From: Alphaproteobacteria bacterium | GTDB lineage: Bacteria; Pseudomonadota; Alphaproteobacteria; Caulobacterales; Caulobacteraceae | Reading direction: 5' to 3' | Assembly (NCBI GenBank): GCA_018820275.1 | Contig: JAHJOO010000053.1 | Coordinates: forward strand, 1-64,000 | Length of the DNA stretch: 64,000 nt | Shown: positions 62,316 through 64,000 of the stretch, one piece after another | How the letters are laid out: each line of letters opens with the position of its first letter | How positions within the stretch are numbered: the stretch's first letter is position 1 | Notes under the pieces: generated by a model | Seen by the model: the letters and a program-made list of their open reading frames with translations, nothing else | The model's database searches: none | What the model was told of the DNA's origin: nothing | Position numbers and translations under genes: made by a program

Positions 62316-63290
62316 ATGGCCTTCCTCTCACCCGACCGTCCCCGCCGCGACCTGCATCCGGAGATCGAGCCCTACGCCTCGGGCTGGATGTCCACCGGCG
62401 GGCCTCACGAGGTCTGGTACGAGGAATCCGGCAATCCGCAGGGCCGGCCGGTCGTCGTCCTCCACGGCGGCCCGGGCGGGGCCGTGAACCCCGGCATGCG
62501 GCGCTTCTTCGATCCGAAGAAATGGCGGATCGTCATGTTCGACCAGCGCGGCTGCGGCAAGTCCCGGCCCAACGCCTCGCTGGAGGACAACACCACCTGG
62601 ACCCTGATCGAGGACATCGAGCGCCTGCGGGAACTGCTGGGCATCGACCGCTGGGCCGTGTTCGGCGGCAGCTGGGGATCGACCTTGGCCATGGCCTACG
62701 CCATCACCCATCCGGAACGGGTCCAGTCCCTGCTGCTGCGCGGCATCTTCCTGCTGACCCGGCCCGAGCTGCGCTGGTTCTACCAGGACGGCGCCTCGAA
62801 CATCTTCCCCGACGCCTGGGAGCGGTTCGTCGCCCCCATTCCCGAGGACGAACGGCACGACCTCATGGGCGCCTACTACAAGCGGCTGACCGGGCCGGAC
62901 AAGGCGGAGCGCGAGCGGTGCGCGGTGGCGTGGTCCAGCTGGGAAGGCGAGACCGTCAGCGTGCAGGGCCCCGACGCCCGCCCCGACAAGTTCGCCGATC
63001 CCGAGTTCGCCGTCGCCTTCGCCCGCATCGAGTGCTGGTACTTCATGAACGGCGGTTTCTTCCCGGAAGAAAACTGGATCCTCCGGAACGTCGCGCGCAT
63101 GCGTCACATCCCTGCCTGGATCGCCCAGGGCCGGTTCGACGTGGTCACGCCGATCTCGGGGGCCTGGGCGCTGCACCGGGCCTGGCCGGAGGCAAAGCTC
63201 GACGTGGTCCCCGACGCCGGCCACGCCTCCACCGAGCCCGGCATCGTCGACAGTCTCGTGCGCGCCACTGACTGGGCCGCGGACCTCTAG
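62316..63290 (+). CDS. pip: Prolyl aminopeptidase (S33)
   Basis: Releases N-terminal proline from peptides. The 324-residue alpha/beta-hydrolase has HGGPGGAVNPGMRRFFDPKKW with the oxyanion region, the nucleophile in GGSWGSTLAMAYA, the Asp in GRFDVVTP and the His in AGHAS. FDQRGCGKSRP is also typical. The ATG at 62316 gives the family N-terminus; the frame runs further upstream but not like the family. GACC-type weak ribosome-binding signals only. Confidence 0.95.
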   Translation: MAFLSPDRPRRDLHPEIEPYASGWMSTGGPHEVWYEESGNPQGRPVVVLHGGPGGAVNPGMRRFFDPKKWRIVMFDQRGCGKSRPNASLEDNTTWTLIEDIERLRELLGIDRWAVFGGSWGSTLAMAYAITHPERVQSLLLRGIFLLTRPELRWFYQDGASNIFPDAWERFVAPIPEDERHDLMGAYYKRLTGPDKAERERCAVAWSSWEGETVSVQGPDARPDKFADPEFAVAFARIECWYFMNGGFFPEENWILRNVARMRHIPAWIAQGRFDVVTPISGAWALHRAWPEAKLDVVPDAGHASTEPGIVDSLVRATDWAADL

Positions 63291-63296
63291 GTCCTC

Positions 63297-63776
63297 ATGG
63301 CGAAGCTGAAGGTCTTCAGCTGGTCCAACGGCTTCCACCGCTTCACCGTGGCGACGACCTCGCGGCCGAAGGCGCTGGCGGCGTGGGGTCTGTCGCAGGA
63401 CATCTTCAAGACCGGTCTCGCCGCCGAGGCGCCCGACTCTCCCGACGCGCCGGCCGCGCTCGCGTCTCCGGGAGAGGTCGTCCAGCGGGGCGAGGCGGTC
63501 GACGTCGGCGAGATCGCGCGCCCGAGCCGCCGCGCGAAGACGAAGTCCCGGGTCAAGCCGCCCGAACCCAGGGGACCCTCCGCCGCCGACCGCGAACGCG
63601 TGGCGACGCTGGAGCGCGATCTCGACGCCCTCGACGCGGGTCACGAGGCCGCCAGGGCGGACATCGAGGCGCGCCGACAGGCGCTGGAGACCGAGGCCGC
63701 GAGCCTTCGCACGACCCATCGCAAGGCCCGGGCGGAGCTGGCAAGGAAGCTGGACGCCGCCCGCGCCCGCCTATGA
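63297..63776 (+). CDS. Hypothetical protein with C-terminal coiled coil
   Basis: A 159-residue protein. The first 40 residues form a conserved-looking domain (KLKVFSWSNGFHRFTVATTSRPKALAAWGLSQDIF). A low-complexity region follows, then a coiled coil at about 98-159 (RERVATLERDLDALDAGHEAARADIEARRQALE). It starts 6 bases after pip, so it may be in the same transcript. I do not recognise a family with confidence. Its end overlaps the convergent gene by 6 bases. Confidence 0.6.
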   Translation: MAKLKVFSWSNGFHRFTVATTSRPKALAAWGLSQDIFKTGLAAEAPDSPDAPAALASPGEVVQRGEAVDVGEIARPSRRAKTKSRVKPPEPRGPSAADRERVATLERDLDALDAGHEAARADIEARRQALETEAASLRTTHRKARAELARKLDAARARL

Positions 63777-64000
63777 CTCCGGGGACGTCGCCGGTCGGGG
63801 GTTGGTCTTCTCGACCAGTTCGGACAGCTGGAAGCCGATCCGCCGGGCCTCCCGCTCGTCGGGCTTCTTCGACACGTTCAGCATGACGTTCAGCGAACTG
63901 TAGTGCTGCACCACGCGGGTCGGCTTGCCGTCCGCGTTCCGCCCCGTGAACAGGATCAGGTCCGGGCTCCAGAAGCCGACCTCGTCGAACTTCATCGTGG
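63771..64000 (-). CDS. DUF6173-like protein, C-terminal part (cut by window edge)
   Basis: At least 76 residues are visible, running out of the window. The segment EVGFWSPDLILFTGRNADGKPTRVVQHYSSLNVMLNVSKK resembles DUF6173 proteins. The Met at 63995 is probably internal, because members of this family have a long N-terminal part. No function is known. It converges on the coiled-coil protein gene. Confidence 0.6.
   Translation of the reverse strand, partial: TMKFDEVGFWSPDLILFTGRNADGKPTRVVQHYSSLNVMLNVSKKPDEREARRIGFQLSELVEKTNPRPATSPES

Overview
The window is a high-GC chromosomal segment of an alphaproteobacterium, most likely a member of the Caulobacterales close to Brevundimonas or Caulobacter. 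This rests on the protein families seen and their order (a phasin, ClpS/ClpA, GTP-type PEP carboxykinase, two DUF2336 proteins, a TipN-like polarity protein, and a surA-lptD-lptG-lptF block next to pdxA-rsmA) and on a full consensus site for the cell-cycle regulator CtrA. It looks like core genome. I see no insertion sequence, prophage, CRISPR array or rRNA. The one stretch that looks acquired lies at about 7.0-8.6 kb.

Layout. 1-4.5 kb: the 3' end of tuf with a strong terminator, an esterase, a glycine-zipper lipoprotein, an L,D-transpeptidase, a small lipoprotein-like peptide and a CorC/HlyC-type transporter. 4.6-9.9 kb: tRNA-Trp, secE, nusG, rplK, rplA, then an atypical AT-richer insert with two unknown genes, then rplJ and rplL. 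rpoB and rpoC do not follow. 9.9-19.9 kb: a lipoprotein, an M61 peptidase, a D,D-carboxypeptidase with a SPOR domain, a phasin, clpS-clpA, a CsbD-like protein, a DUF4287/DUF5655-like protein, an RluB/E/F-type pseudouridine synthase and a DUF938 methyltransferase. 20-28.4 kb: PEP carboxykinase, an FAD oxidoreductase, a TonB-like protein, a lytic transglycosylase, a DUF2336 protein, an Hpt protein, nadK and a second DUF2336 protein. CtrA-type sites cluster around the last five genes.

28.5-37.6 kb: a class II aldolase coupled to a putative outer-membrane protein, an RND efflux pair, cytochrome c, prepilin peptidase, a TetR regulator, tRNA-Thr, a HIT protein and a holin-like membrane protein. 37.6-45.5 kb: an Nramp-like transporter without the metal-binding motifs, then fatty-acid synthesis (fabD, fabG, acpP, fabF) with a small zinc-ribbon membrane protein inside it, then mltG, yicC and gmk. 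45.5-53.6 kb: on the minus strand, lptF-lptG-lptD-surA-pdxA-rsmA, joining LPS export to outer-membrane protein folding. 53.7-64 kb: pepA, a TIGR02466 oxygenase-like protein, a phospholipase D-family enzyme, a TipN-like coiled-coil protein, a pyroglutamyl-peptidase-like protein without catalytic residues, an MFS transporter, prolyl aminopeptidase, a coiled-coil protein and part of a DUF6173-like gene.

Functionally the window combines translation, envelope construction (peptidoglycan enzymes, LPS transport, lipid synthesis) and cell-cycle or polarity candidates. The most unusual items are the pseudo-pyroglutamyl-peptidase beside the TipN-like gene, the CtrA-box cluster, the motif-less Nramp protein, the insert that splits rplKA from rplJL, a palindrome at the phasin promoter, and a leader with competing hairpins before rplK.
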